A stretch of DNA of 64,000 nt from Pilaira anomala (lineage: Eukaryota > Mucoromycota > Mucoromycetes > Mucorales > Mucoraceae), in the NCBI GenBank assembly GCA_025716855.1, contig JAIXMQ010000010.1:228501-292500 (forward strand), written 5' to 3'. The position numbers and the translations under genes are program-made. Within the stretch, counting starts at the first letter, position 1. The number at the start of each line of letters is the position of its first letter. Positions 37,651-48,278 of this stretch are shown here, one piece after another. The notes under the pieces were generated by a model. That model had not been told where the DNA came from, did not search any database, and was given only the letters and a program-made list of their open reading frames with translations.

Positions 37651-39744
37651 ATGTCTTCTACAGAAAGTAACAGTGTAAGTCGGTTAGAACAATACCGTCG
37701 TACTTTTCAAAAGTATGCTTCAGTTGAACAAGACCAAGAAAAGTTAATGACAAAGAATGACTTTTTATCTGCTATTGCACCGGGAGAAGACTTTAAAAAG
37801 ATTGCAAGAGAACAATTTGAATTATTATACAAGTTGGCAGATAGAAATGAAAGAGGATTAGTTACATTTGATGATTTCGTGATATTTCAAGATTTATTAT
37901 CTAAACCTGATGCCGAATATGAAGTTGCTTTCCGTGTATTTGACGTGAATGGTACTGGTAAAGTTACATTTGATGGATTCAAAAATGTACTTTCAAGTAA
38001 TATGCCACCAGATGCTGTACCATTTGATTTTGATTGTGATTGGTTAAAGTTATATATTGGTTCAAAAGAAGGAAATCACGAATTAAGCTATCAAGAATTT
38101 ACTCAATTAATTAAAGGCTTACAAGGTGAACGTCTTCGTCAAGAATTTAAACATTATGATAAAGAGCAAACTGGTTTTATTTTACCTGAAGACTTTAAAA
38201 AGATTATTTTGGATGTAGCAAAGCACAAGTTATCTGATGACGTGATTGATCATTTACCTACTTTATGTAATCTTTATAGTGGTAGCAAGATTAGTTTCTC
38301 TTCTGTTGTTGCTTTTCATAATGTAATTCGTAATATTGATATGGTCGAATCTGTTATTCGTAAAGCAATCGAAAATAATCAAGACAAGAAAATCACAAAA
38401 TCTGATTTCTTAAAGCATGCACATGAAGCTAGTCGTTATACTGCTTTTACTCCAATGGAAGTTGATGTTATCTTTCATTTTGCTGGCGTTGATGATGATT
38501 CAGGTGTACTTGGTTTAGATGATTTCGCTCGTATTTTAGATCCTCGTTGGACAACAACTGTAAAAACTGTAGATATTAAAGTAGAAGAAGAAATTGTACC
38601 AAAGAAAGGTGGTTTCCTTTATCAATTAGCTGAAGGTGCATATTCATTTACCCTTGGTTCTATTGCTGGTGCTGTCGGTGCAACTGCTGTTTATCCTATT
38701 GATTTAGTTAAAACTCGTATGCAAAATCAAAGATCAAAAGTTGTTGGTGAATTATTATATAAGAACAGTTTAGATTGTTTTAAAAAGGTTTTAAAGAATG
38801 AAGGTTTTGCTGGTTTGTACAGAGGTCTTGGTCCTCAACTTGTGGTAAGTAAAAAAAAATTATTGTTAGTCATTTTGTATATATGTATACATGATTATTA
38901 AAGATCATCTCCGTTATTATTATAGGGTGTCGCACCGGAAAAGGCGATTAAATTGACTGTGAATGATTTTGTTCGTAATAAGTTCACGGGTAAACAAAAT
39001 GGTGAAATTAAATTTTGGCAAGAAATGTTGGGTGGTGGCGCTGCTGGTGCCTCTCAAGTTGTATTCACAAATCCATTAGAAATTGTTAAAATTCGTCTTC
39101 AAATTCAAGGTGAACAAGCAAAGAACTTAACAGCTGATGCAGCACCACGTAGATCTGCTATTTGGATTGTAAAGCACTTGGGTATTGTTGGTTTATACAA
39201 GGGTGTTGCTGCTTGTCTTTTAAGAGATGTACCCTTTTCTGCTATTTATTTCCCCGCATATGCCCATTTAAAAAAAGATGTGTTTAAGGAAGGCCCAGAA
39301 CACAAATTAGCTATCTCCGAGTTATTAATGGCTGGTGCAATTGCTGGTATGCCTGCCGCTTATTTAACTACTCCTGCTGATGTAATCAAAACTCGTTTAC
39401 AAGTTGAAGCTCGTAAAGGTCAAACTTCATATACTGGTATTGCTGATGCCGCTAAAAAAATTTTTGCTGAAGAAGGTTTTAGAGCTTTCTTTAAGGGTGG
39501 CCCCGCTCGTATTTTCCGTTCTTCACCTCAATTTGGTGTTACACTGACTGTCTATGAACTTTTACATCAAATTATACCTCTTCCCGGTCATGGTCCCGCA
39601 CCGACTACTACTGCTGCTGTCGCAAGCCAACCTACACAACAAACACTTGAAAATAGAGCTACTCTTCGTTCTACTAATGCATTAAAAATGTTATTGGATC
39701 TTGATTATAGATTTGGTGTTTATCAACCCATTAAAAAGGATTAG
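37651..39744 (+). CDS. AGC1: Mitochondrial aspartate/glutamate carrier with EF-hand domain (Agc1/aralar type)
   Basis: Inner-membrane carrier exchanging aspartate for glutamate, part of the malate-aspartate shuttle. Two exons (37651-38844 and 38926-39744) give 670 residues. The first ~300 residues are EF-hand repeats ([17 protein letters not shown] is the clearest loop), as in animal citrin/aralar and unlike the shorter yeast Agc1. The C-terminal half has three mitochondrial-carrier repeats with the PxD.VKTR signatures [26 protein letters not shown] and [13 protein letters not shown]. Joining the exons restores [16 protein letters not shown]. Calcium regulation through the EF-hands is expected from the family. 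Confidence 0.95.
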
Positions 39745-39820
39745 AATTTTTATTTTATTTTTTTAAAAAAAAACAAATAAATCAAAAAAAAAAAAGTATT
39801 ATTGTTATTATATGTATAGT

Positions 39821-41782
39821 TTATTCTTTCTTTTCCTTTTGTTTTTTCAATTGCTTTAATTGCTTTAATAAAGCCATCACTAAAGGAACTGAAATAGGAA
39901 CAAATAATGGCATATAAATCGCATATTTATGTTCATCTGGGAAATAAAGCATAGATACCATAGTTGGATCAAAAAATGCCTTTTCTGCAAGTTCAATACC
40001 TTGGACTGAATTCTGTAATGCCTCTACATAATTCTCTTTGGCAAGCGCTTCATCTACAAGTGTTAAAGCATCTAATGATTGTCTAACTTTACTATTGATA
40101 TGATCTTGTACAACCATATTTGGAATTTCATCTACTAATTGTGCCAAAGATTTCAATGTACTAATTGTATTCACTACATTTTCTAATGTTCTCATTCGAA
40201 TCAAATTATCCTTTTCTAATGCTGTAATTCCTGTCTTCGTAGCTGGTTCAAAAGTAACATGATAATCCGAAGGCTATTTATATATATTTAGTTGTTTATT
40301 ATATATGAATACATTATTTATTCGACACTTACCAATTTTTCTTTTATTGATGCTTCTAAATCATGAACACCAATTAAACTTCTTAATTGAGAAATAAAGA
40401 TTTTCATAATAGGTTGAAGATCCTTTTTAGTAAAACGATATTCCTCTTCTGATGTCTTTGGTGGGTTCTTTATAGTAATTCCACCCCAACGAGGAATAAG
40501 AAATGCACTTGTTAATAAAGGTTGATCTTTTGAATCATGAATACGAAGTGGTGATTCCTCTTTTGAAGGAACGTACAGAATAAAATGAATACTGGGATAT
40601 GATGTGATGGTAGATGCTATAATATAGATATTAGTCTCTCATATATGTATACGTACAGAGACCATATATTACTTACCCAAGTTCCATTCTGCTGAATTAA
40701 CAAAATGAGGCAAATGTTGAGGTTCAAAATAATAATAATTGGGTCTTCCTTCTCTTTCCTTATATTTTGGTTTTAATGATAACGGTGCATAATTTTGAAT
40801 CTAACGAATTAAACAATATTCAGTCTCCATGATATACATATAAATAAATAAAGCTTACTTGAGAATCAATAGTGAAGTTAGATACAACTGAAACTTCTTT
40901 CAAAAAGGGAGCAAGATACGCTTGTACAGATTCACGAATTTCCCAATCCATTCTCTTATTCTCAGGATCGTTGTTCATTAAACTAAATGTCGTTTCATAC
41001 TGAGAAGAGTACTTGAATACACGCATACTAGCAACATCGTTTTTATCCTTCTTTTCAATATGACAGGCAATATTGCCTAGATTTTCATACTCGCCAAGGT
41101 ACACTGGAGGTATAATAGTTGATAAGGTCTCAGCAATGCGTGTCATATCCTTAATTTGAACATGGCTCGTCCTTTGGTTTCCAACATGAATATCCACTTT
41201 ATCCGATTGACTGACATAGATAAAATAGTTGCCGATAGGTGCTGTCTTTTCTGTAGGTTGTTCATCTAAATATAACCAGGAATAATTTTTTAAAAAAAAA
41301 TTAAAGAATAAAAAATCATGTAAAAACGGTACCTTGATTCCACTGTTGAACATTGACACGAATAGGAAAATTGTCTTTATATTTGGAATCAAAAGTATTT
41401 GATAATTGTTGATTAATAGACGTAGAGAGGTCCTCGATATTTGTTGTCGCTGTTGCAGTGGAAGGTATATAAATGGTGAATTGAGTTGGCAAGACAAAAT
41501 TGCAGGCCTATAAAAAAAAAAGAAATAAATATCATACTTATTTATATATGTTTATAGTTCTTTATACCTGTTTACTTTGCCATGCTTCTATTTCAGCAAA
41601 AGGTAAGTTGGCTCTATATACCTCAGTTGTTTTCCACCAGAATGGTAGTCCTAACAATACAATACTCCAAAAAGCAAGTATCACTTTACGTGTTACTATA
41701 AAACTAGAATATGAATTTCAATGTTATTTTTTACTTTTTTTATATTAATAGTATATTATATACCTTTGCTGTCATCACTCAT
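39821..41782 (-). CDS. GPI17: GPI transamidase subunit PIG-S/Gpi17
   Basis: ER membrane subunit of the complex that attaches GPI anchors to proteins. Seven exons on the minus strand (41764-41782, 41568-41695, 41333-41507, 40859-41265, 40677-40800, 40333-40616, 39821-40273) give 529 residues. The first exon is only 19 nt (MSDDSK). A near-N-terminal membrane segment (KVILAFWSIVLLGLPFWWKT) leads into the PIG-S motif TTEVYRANLPFAEIEAW. A second membrane segment (YMPLFVPISVPLVMALL) sits near the C-terminus, followed by a Lys-rich tail, giving the family's two-span topology with a large lumenal domain (PRWGGITI). The gene converges on the AGC carrier with 76 bp between stops. Confidence 0.9.
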
Positions 41783-42556
41783 TGTTAATGTTGGAAAAGA
41801 AAACAAGATGAAAATAATAGAGCCCCCTTTAGTAATACCTACATTTATAATGCCTTCATCGCTCTCAGTATTAAACGTCCGCTTTGAGAAGAATTATGGT
41901 TTGGATAGATATGGCAGTGAAGGTTTATTTTTACACAGTTACCAGCAGTTTTTTGGTTTCACTACATACTGAAGATGTTTGTCATCATTGCTTATTATAT
42001 AAGTACCGGAAATATGGCTTAGTATTTAAGGCATTTAATAAATATAAAGGAGGGAATATGTTTGTATTCCAATAAAGTTGTAATTTGACTTTTTTTATGA
42101 GAATTAAGAGGATTATTATTTATTATGAGAGCTTTAATTATTTTTGTAAGAGTTAGATTAAGGATATTTGATATTCATAATATCACAATGGTAAGTGCTC
42201 GTCATTATGGCTATTATGTATAACTGATGGGATCAATGATGATATATATCGATGTTTCACGACATTATATCCAAGCCCATATTTACTTGTAGAGAAACAT
42301 AATTGAAAGTGGGAATATATGCCTTTAATCTACTAGTTAAAGATCAAAACAAAAACAAAAACTGAATGATAAGTCATCTACTGGTACAAAGAGAGTAAAA
42401 AAAGTAATAAAAAATAAAAAGCTTCAAACGTGATCTGATATAAAAAAGTCACACAGTTGATTGCGGGAAAAAGTAAAAAACGATAAAATATACATAGTAT
42501 AAAAAGCCCCGCTTTATTACGTTTTCTTTTCTTTCTTTTCTTAGCATATTTATAAA
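41783..42556. promoter_or_regulatory. divergent promoter region, PIG-S / LOG-family gene
   Basis: About 770 bp between divergent starts. A TATA box lies near the right-hand gene. No other element recognised; the open frames here are not convincing. Confidence 0.4.
42498..42506 (+). promoter_or_regulatory. TATA box of the LOG-family gene
   Basis: GTATAAAAA about 50 bp upstream of the ATG at 42557, followed by a pyrimidine-rich leader. Confidence 0.55.
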
Positions 42557-43454
42557 ATGGCTATTCTTACGCAAACATCTTCTGTACCTGTAACTGAAGA
42601 AATTAAAAGTGTATGTGTATTTTGTGGTTCGGGAAACGGTGCCGACCCGGCTTATGCACTTGAAGCATATGGTTAGTATATATATATGACCTATCTACTG
42701 CTTTTTATGTGTTGAATTTTCGTATTTGAATTTTAGAACTTGGTAAAGTATTGGCTGCTAATAATATGCGTCTTGTTTATGGTAAGTCGGCTTTATACAT
42801 ATATAGTTGCCATATATATTATCAGAAATAAGTTATTAATTACAATTAAAATAAAAGGTGGTGGATCCGTTGGTTTAATGGGCGCCGTTGCCAGAGGTAC
42901 GCTTGAAAATGGTGGAAAGGCAATTGGTATTGTTCCCGAGCCACTCTTTAAACATGGAAGTGAACAAATCTGTGAGACAGTGGTTGTTCCTGATATGCAT
43001 ACCCGTAAAAAGCGTATGTCAGATGAGGTATATAAAATATTTTAAACTTCTCGGGAAGAAAACTAAATTTATCGTAATTATTTTTTAGAGTAATGCATTT
43101 ATTGTACTTCCTGGAGGCTTTGGTACAATGGAAGAAATGTTGGAAATGATTACTTGGTCACAATTAAATGTTCATTCCAAGCCTATCGTTTTATTGAATA
43201 CTAAAGATTATTATAAACCGTTTGTTAATTGGATTCAACTCTCTGTTAAAGGTAAAAAAGAAAAAAAAAATAACTTAAATTCCATGGGTGTCATATTAAC
43301 TTTTTTTTATATATATGTAACAGAGCAATTCATTCAACCCAGAAATGCGGATATCTTTGTCCTTTGTGAGTCAGCAAAAGATATTTTGAATACGCTCCAA
43401 ACATATGAAGCTCCTGATTCTAGATACAGTTTGGATTGGACTGAAAGAGTTTAA
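42557..43454 (+). CDS. LOG-family nucleoside 5'-monophosphate phosphoribohydrolase
   Basis: Small Rossmann-fold enzyme of the LOG (formerly lysine-decarboxylase-like) family. Plant and some fungal members release free cytokinin bases from the riboside monophosphates. Five exons (42557-42671, 42737-42781, 42858-43027, 43089-43251, 43324-43454) give 207 residues, the usual length. Motifs visible are VCVFCGSGNGADPAY at the N-terminus, VYGGGSVGLMGAVA, and the catalytic PGGFGTMEEMLEM. The fingerprint argues for phosphoribohydrolase activity. Whether the physiological substrate is a cytokinin or another nucleotide cannot be told from sequence. The promoter has a TATA box. Confidence 0.9.
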
Positions 43455-43549
43455 AAAAATAAAAAATAGATTTTTTTACGTTATTCTATTTTTTATTTTT
43501 TTTTTTTATTTTTTTTTTATTTTTTTTTTTTTTTTTACTATTTTATTCT

Positions 43550-45236
43550 ATGGGTGTGTTGGGTTTAACAGGTGTATTAACTCGTTATGCCCCTAACTCG
43601 GTTCGACAGATCGGTGCCAACGCTTTTGCTGGTAAAACAATCGCGTTCGATGCAAGTTGTCATTTAAATAAATTCGTATTTGGAGAGGAACCTGTACCTC
43701 ATCGACACATTTACGGGTTTTACCTTTTAGCTCGATTCTGTCAGTTAAATAACATTACTCCCATTTTTGTGTTTGACGGTCCTAATCGTTTAAAAGCAAA
43801 ACATTTGGAACATATGAAACGAGCTCGGACTCGATACAAGACAGACCATTCTCTACTTTTAGAAAAAGATCAAGTTTCACGACTAGGCGTCTGGTCAAAT
43901 CAAACTGACTTGACTACGGATCTATTATCTGAAAAATTAGATGAATTGCGCACTGCTTTATTAAATTCAGAGGATAATGATAGATATACGAAAACTGTCA
44001 GAAATTTGGTTCTGCGTGAAGATAGTTTGGTATCCAGCCTATTACAAATCACTGAACCTTCATTAAAAGAATTAAAAGATGCCGAACCTTTATTAAAAGA
44101 ATTAAAAGAGGATACTGAAACTTTATTAAAAGAATTAAAAGAGGATATTGAACCTTTATCGAAAGAAGATGCCGAACCTTTATTGAAAGAAGATACCGAA
44201 CCCTTATCGAAAGAGGATACCGAACCTTTATCGAAAGAGGATACTGAACCTTTATCGAAAGAGGATACTGAACCTTTATCGAAAGAAGATACCGAACCTT
44301 TATTAAAAGAAGATACTGATCAAATCGTTCCTTCTTTAGGTAAGCCCGAATTCTTTTTTAAAGACATGAGAACTAACCCATTAATGCTCTTTGACAGAGG
44401 AAAAATCTAAAAGGATTACAGAAACTATTGAGCCTTTATTAAAAGAATTAAAAAAAGATACTGACCAAATGGTTCGTTCTTTAGGTAAAGACAAAATTGT
44501 TTTTTAAAACCATAAACGCTATTAATACCCTTTTTTGGCAGAAAAAAGATCTATAAGGATTACACAAACAATGAGAACTGAATGTCAAGATTTTTTGACG
44601 GCACTTGGATTTGTCTGTTTTACTTGTTACGATCATGAAGCAGAAGCAATGTGTGCCAATTTGTCTAGATCTGGTAGAACCTCTGCTACTGTATCTGAAG
44701 ATCTAGATACGATTGTATTTGGTGATGCACCTCTACTTCGTCATTTCTTCTCAAGAGCACGTCCTATCCTTTCAATTGATCCAATTATTGCTAGAAGTGA
44801 ATTAGATTTATCGAGAGATTCGTTTGTTGACCTTTGTATTTTATGTGGTACTGATTTTTCAGGTACCATAAAAGGAATTGGGCCACATCGTGCATTACAA
44901 TGGATAAAAAAATATGGCTCAATTGAAAATATACTTGAAAATATTGCTTCAACAAAGCATGTGCCTCAACCTACTTTTGATTACCAGCTTGCGAGAGATG
45001 TATTTAATAATTTACCGCCTATATCCGAGAATGAAAGTGATTATATTGGCACAAAACAACCCCAGTCTTTTGTAAATGATATGCTTGAATATTACGAGAT
45101 TGATCCTGTCAGTGTTGACCTGAAATTAAATGCAGATGCCTTGGCTCAAAAACTAAGTTTTGGCCAAGAATGGGATGTGGATCCATTTAATAACGATAGT
45201 AATAATATTTTTATTAATAATAAATTGCTATTATAA
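43550..45236 (+). CDS. FEN1/XPG-family structure-specific nuclease with repeat insertion
   Basis: Three exons (43550-44339, 44398-44484, 44542-45236) give 523 residues. The XPG-N domain starts MGVLGLTGVLTRYAP, with catalytic Asp in AFDASCHLNKF and FVFDGPN. The XPG-I domain has DHEAEAMCANL, SEDLDTIVFG and CGTDFSGTIKGIG. So the acidic residues of both metal sites appear intact. Between the domains lies an inserted low-complexity segment (about residues 167-292) made of units EPxLKELKED (three) and EPLSKEDT-like (seven). It falls where FEN1 has its helical arch. The protein has no obvious PIP box at the C-terminus (ending NNIFINNKLLL). It is not a canonical FEN1 and may be a lineage-specific paralogue. 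The stop codon overlaps that of the convergent gene. Confidence 0.85.
44052..44330 (+). repeat. coding minisatellite in the nuclease gene (EPLSKEDT units)
   Basis: Tandem 24-bp units (gaaccTTATCGAAAGAGGATACT-like) preceded by three 30-33-bp units. Neighbouring units differ by only a few third-position changes, so the array is young. It encodes a Glu/Lys-rich, probably helical segment. Confidence 0.85.
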
Positions 45237-45899
45237 TTCATCTCTTGTTTGAGTGCCATCGTATTTGGGAAGAGAAGTATCTTTAGGTAACCCAAACACA
45301 TAAGATCCCCAGCTAAGAGTAGAGAAATAATCATTTAAAAGTTTCTTGCCTTTATCTTCACCAGCTGCACCAAGAGCAACATGGAATGGCATAAGATGTT
45401 CGGCCGTAGGGTGACAATCTCTAAAGCTTTTGTGTTGATTTAATTCACATGCTTTGGCTTGACGTTCTTCTCCAGTAGATTTACAAGCAAGCGTTTCCAT
45501 TTCCTTGTCAAAATCAACGACGAATTTGGGTACGGGCTTGTTACTATAGTTCCATAATTGTCGCAAGTTGTGGACTGCGCTACCGCTTCCGATAATAACA
45601 ACATCTTCGTCTCTATTGTTATGGTAATAAAAAAAAGAAAGAGTTTAGTTCATGCAGTTCCTATTATGTTTTTATTTTATTTTTTTGGGTATAAAATACC
45701 TTAATGGAGCTAAAGCTTCACCCATTTTAATATGCATAGACATGTCTTCATGAGAGAATGTAGATACTTCAATTACAGGAATATCAGGATTGGAAGACAT
45801 GGCACGCTTTAAAGGTACCCAAACACCATGATCGTTACCATGTTTCTCTCCAGAAGCCTTGATACCAGACTAAAATATAAAATATCAATGTTAATTCAT

Positions 45900-45933
<34 letters not shown>

Positions 45934-46422
45934 AGGAACATAAATAGTTGAAATATACCTGCTTCAGTAAATCGATAACTCTACTGGCTACAGCAGGAGA
46001 CCCTTTATGATCCCACTTTACTTCGTAATAATGCTTGGGAAAGTTGTAGAAATCGTAAATCAATTTTGGCTTTTCAGAAACGTCAACTATATAAAAAAAA
46101 AATTTATTAAAATCAGATCGAAAAAAAAATATATATATAAATTTTACACATACCAAATACGCCTTCTTTCCCTTCACCTTGCCAATGCGCACTGATAATA
46201 ACAATGGCTTTAGGCTTTAATTCATTTTTTAAGTAGTTACCAAGCCAACTATAGAAATCACCAGGCTTCTCTGTATCATCCAATAAGTTAGGACCTTAAA
46301 TGCAAAATGTTAGTGACACCATAATTCAAATTTAGAATTTAAGCATATAATACCTCCGTGAGAAACAAAGAATACAGGAGTTTTGGAGCCACTAAAGACT
46401 TTGGAAGCGGCTGCAGTGGTAA

Positions 46423-46458
<36 letters not shown>

Positions 46459-46525
46459 TAGTTTTAGCAGCAAAGGAAGCCATTGAAAAGAGAATAATGA
46501 AAAAAGCAAAGATAAGATAATGCAT
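45231..46525 (-). CDS. LigB-family extradiol dioxygenase, 4,5-DOPA-dioxygenase-like
   Basis: Non-heme metal enzyme of the class III extradiol (LigB/DODA) family, which cleaves catechol rings. Five exons on the minus strand (46354-46525, 46154-46294, 45959-46086, 45700-45869, 45231-45612) give 330 residues. Metal-site motifs are VFFVSHGGPN, IISAHWQGEG, and later IIGSGSAVHNLR with FRDCHPTAEHLMPF. The N-terminus MHYLIFAFFIILFSMASFAA resembles a signal peptide, so export is possible. A second ATG (MASFAAK) would give a cytosolic form. Poly-Thr and poly-Ala runs follow, encoded by GTA/GCA-type microsatellites. The natural substrate is unknown. The stop codon overlaps the convergent nuclease gene by 6 bp. 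Confidence 0.88.
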
Positions 46526-46701
46526 ACCAAAAAGAGAAAGAAAAAAAAAAGAAAAATGGAAAAATAAGTGACTTATATATACAAAAAGTAATTTTATTGC
46601 TGATAAATATTAATAATCCGTTTACTGATGAACAAAAGCGGGGAGTAAGGACCCGAAAACGCTAAGGCCGCGTCCGGTAATAATTTCATCCTCTTTTTTT
46701 T

Positions 46702-47298
46702 TTACTCTTGATCAAGCTTTTTACGAAGTTTGTACGCTTCAGCCAAAATACGGTTATCTTCTTGTTCAGTTGTGACAGGTCCTTTATAATTGACATCTTT
46801 CAAGAAGCGCTATTATAAGAATTAATGATTTTGTTACATTTTTGTTTGTTTGTTTTTTTTAAAAAATACCTTTTGAGTATTATAACATTTCCAAAAATTC
46901 TGCTTTTGCTCTTCACACATTTTAGCTTTATCCCACCAACTACCATCTTTAAAACAAGTAAATAATGTTTCATGAAGGTCTGCACAAACTGTTAAAGCGG
47001 TTTCATGAATTTCATTTCTCTGTTCCTTAAAATCTCTAGCTGCCCATTGTACTTGTGGTTGTATTTTAGGTTCTGTTTGTTCTTTTGTTTCGTTACTGGG
47101 TATGGGATTTTGAGTAGGAAGATGTACTTTATAATGTTCTGAAGCTTGAACAGGTTCGGCTTCAGGTTCGTTTTCTAGTGGAGTTGTTTGTGGTTGAGAA
47201 ACTGGTTTTGAAGGATCGTAACGAGGTTGTTCTTGAACTAAATAATCGTCCTCTTTTACATACGATTCAACATAATCGCGAGCTGAATTATTTGACAT
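46702..47298 (-). CDS. twin-CX9C (CHCH-like) protein
   Basis: Exons 46870-47298 and 46702-46809 on the minus strand give 178 residues. The first ~115 residues are Pro/Glu/Gln-rich and probably disordered. The C-terminal part has VCADLHETLFTCF and MCEEQKQNFWKCY, a twin CX9C pair expected to form a disulfide-linked helical hairpin, as in proteins imported into the mitochondrial intermembrane space by Mia40. The tail is a charged helix ending EAYKLRKKLDQE. A relation to the fungal Emi1/DUF3128 group is possible but not established. Specific function not recognised. Confidence 0.7.
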
Positions 47299-47490
47299 GT
47301 TAATAAAAAAATAAACTAAAAGAGAAAAGTAAAAATAACAAGAGGGGGTCGGAAACTTAACCCCCTCCTCCTCCTTCACTCCCTGTATTAAGCCACAAAG
47401 CAGAGGGGAAAAAATAAAAACTATGGTAAATCACACACTTTTTTTTTATTATTACTATGACAAATTATTACTTTCTATACACACACTTAT

Positions 47491-48050
47491 TTAGTTTGTT
47501 GTTTCTTTGACAAAACGGTTGTTCTTCAACTCTAATTGACCATGTTCTAAAAAGCTAGGCCATTCCTTTTCACCCTTTAATTCCATAAAGTGAGGTTGTT
47601 CCCAAAGTGCTAATAACTTCTCTTTGCTTCCAACAGACTCAAGTGCCTCGCGTAGTGACACAATAGATGTTTCGACCAAGTTTAACTCATCGACAACTCT
47701 CATACGTTTAGGTCTAGCTAAGTGGCTGTCACTAGTTTTTAAATCAACTTGACGTGCCTTTGAACGTTGTAAAAGTGCATCGGTTACTGCTTGTGCTGAT
47801 TGAGGTGTTTCAAAGCCAGTTAAGGCAACTAAAGGACGCCATAAATCTTTTCTTAATCTAACAGGTGCATTCTTTGTACCAAGTTGATTCAAAACCTTGG
47901 TCTAAAACAAAAAAAAAAGAAATGTGTCAATAGAAGAGAATTTTTTTTTTTTAAGCTTGAATATTAAATTACCTTCATGTTTTGTCTCAAGCTAACCAAA
48001 ACTTGTTTGGTTTGAATATGACGGTAAATGTAAACACTATTTGCTGCCAT
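47491..48050 (-). CDS. MHR1: mitochondrial ribosomal/recombination protein Mhr1 (mL67)
   Basis: Exons 47973-48050 and 47491-47901 on the minus strand give 162 residues. The N-terminus has VYIYRHIQTKQVLVSLRQ, and the next part has LRKDLWRPLVALTGFETPQSA. Both are signatures of the fungal Mhr1 family ('transcriptional regulation of mitochondrial recombination'). In yeast this is a mitoribosomal large-subunit protein (mL67) also implicated in mtDNA recombination. It is shorter than yeast Mhr1. It shares a 228-bp promoter with the divergent NOT2 gene. Confidence 0.82.
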
Positions 48051-48278
48051 TTTTATATGTTATATGGAAGTGAAAAAAGGCCCGGGGTACAAATAGTCAA
48101 AATGAACAGAAAAAAAAATTGGTTAAAACCATTCGCGGTAATTAGAAATCTTTTTTTTTTTTATAAGTGGGGTCACGTCATCCCACAAAGTTGAAGACAA
48201 AGATAAATATTTTTTGTTTTTACATTTTAATAAACTTAAAGGGATTTTTATTTTTGTTTTTAATCATAATTATATAAA
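48051..48278. promoter_or_regulatory. short divergent promoter, Mhr1 / NOT2
   Basis: 228 bp between divergent start codons; AT-rich, without an obvious TATA box at a fixed distance. Confidence 0.45.
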
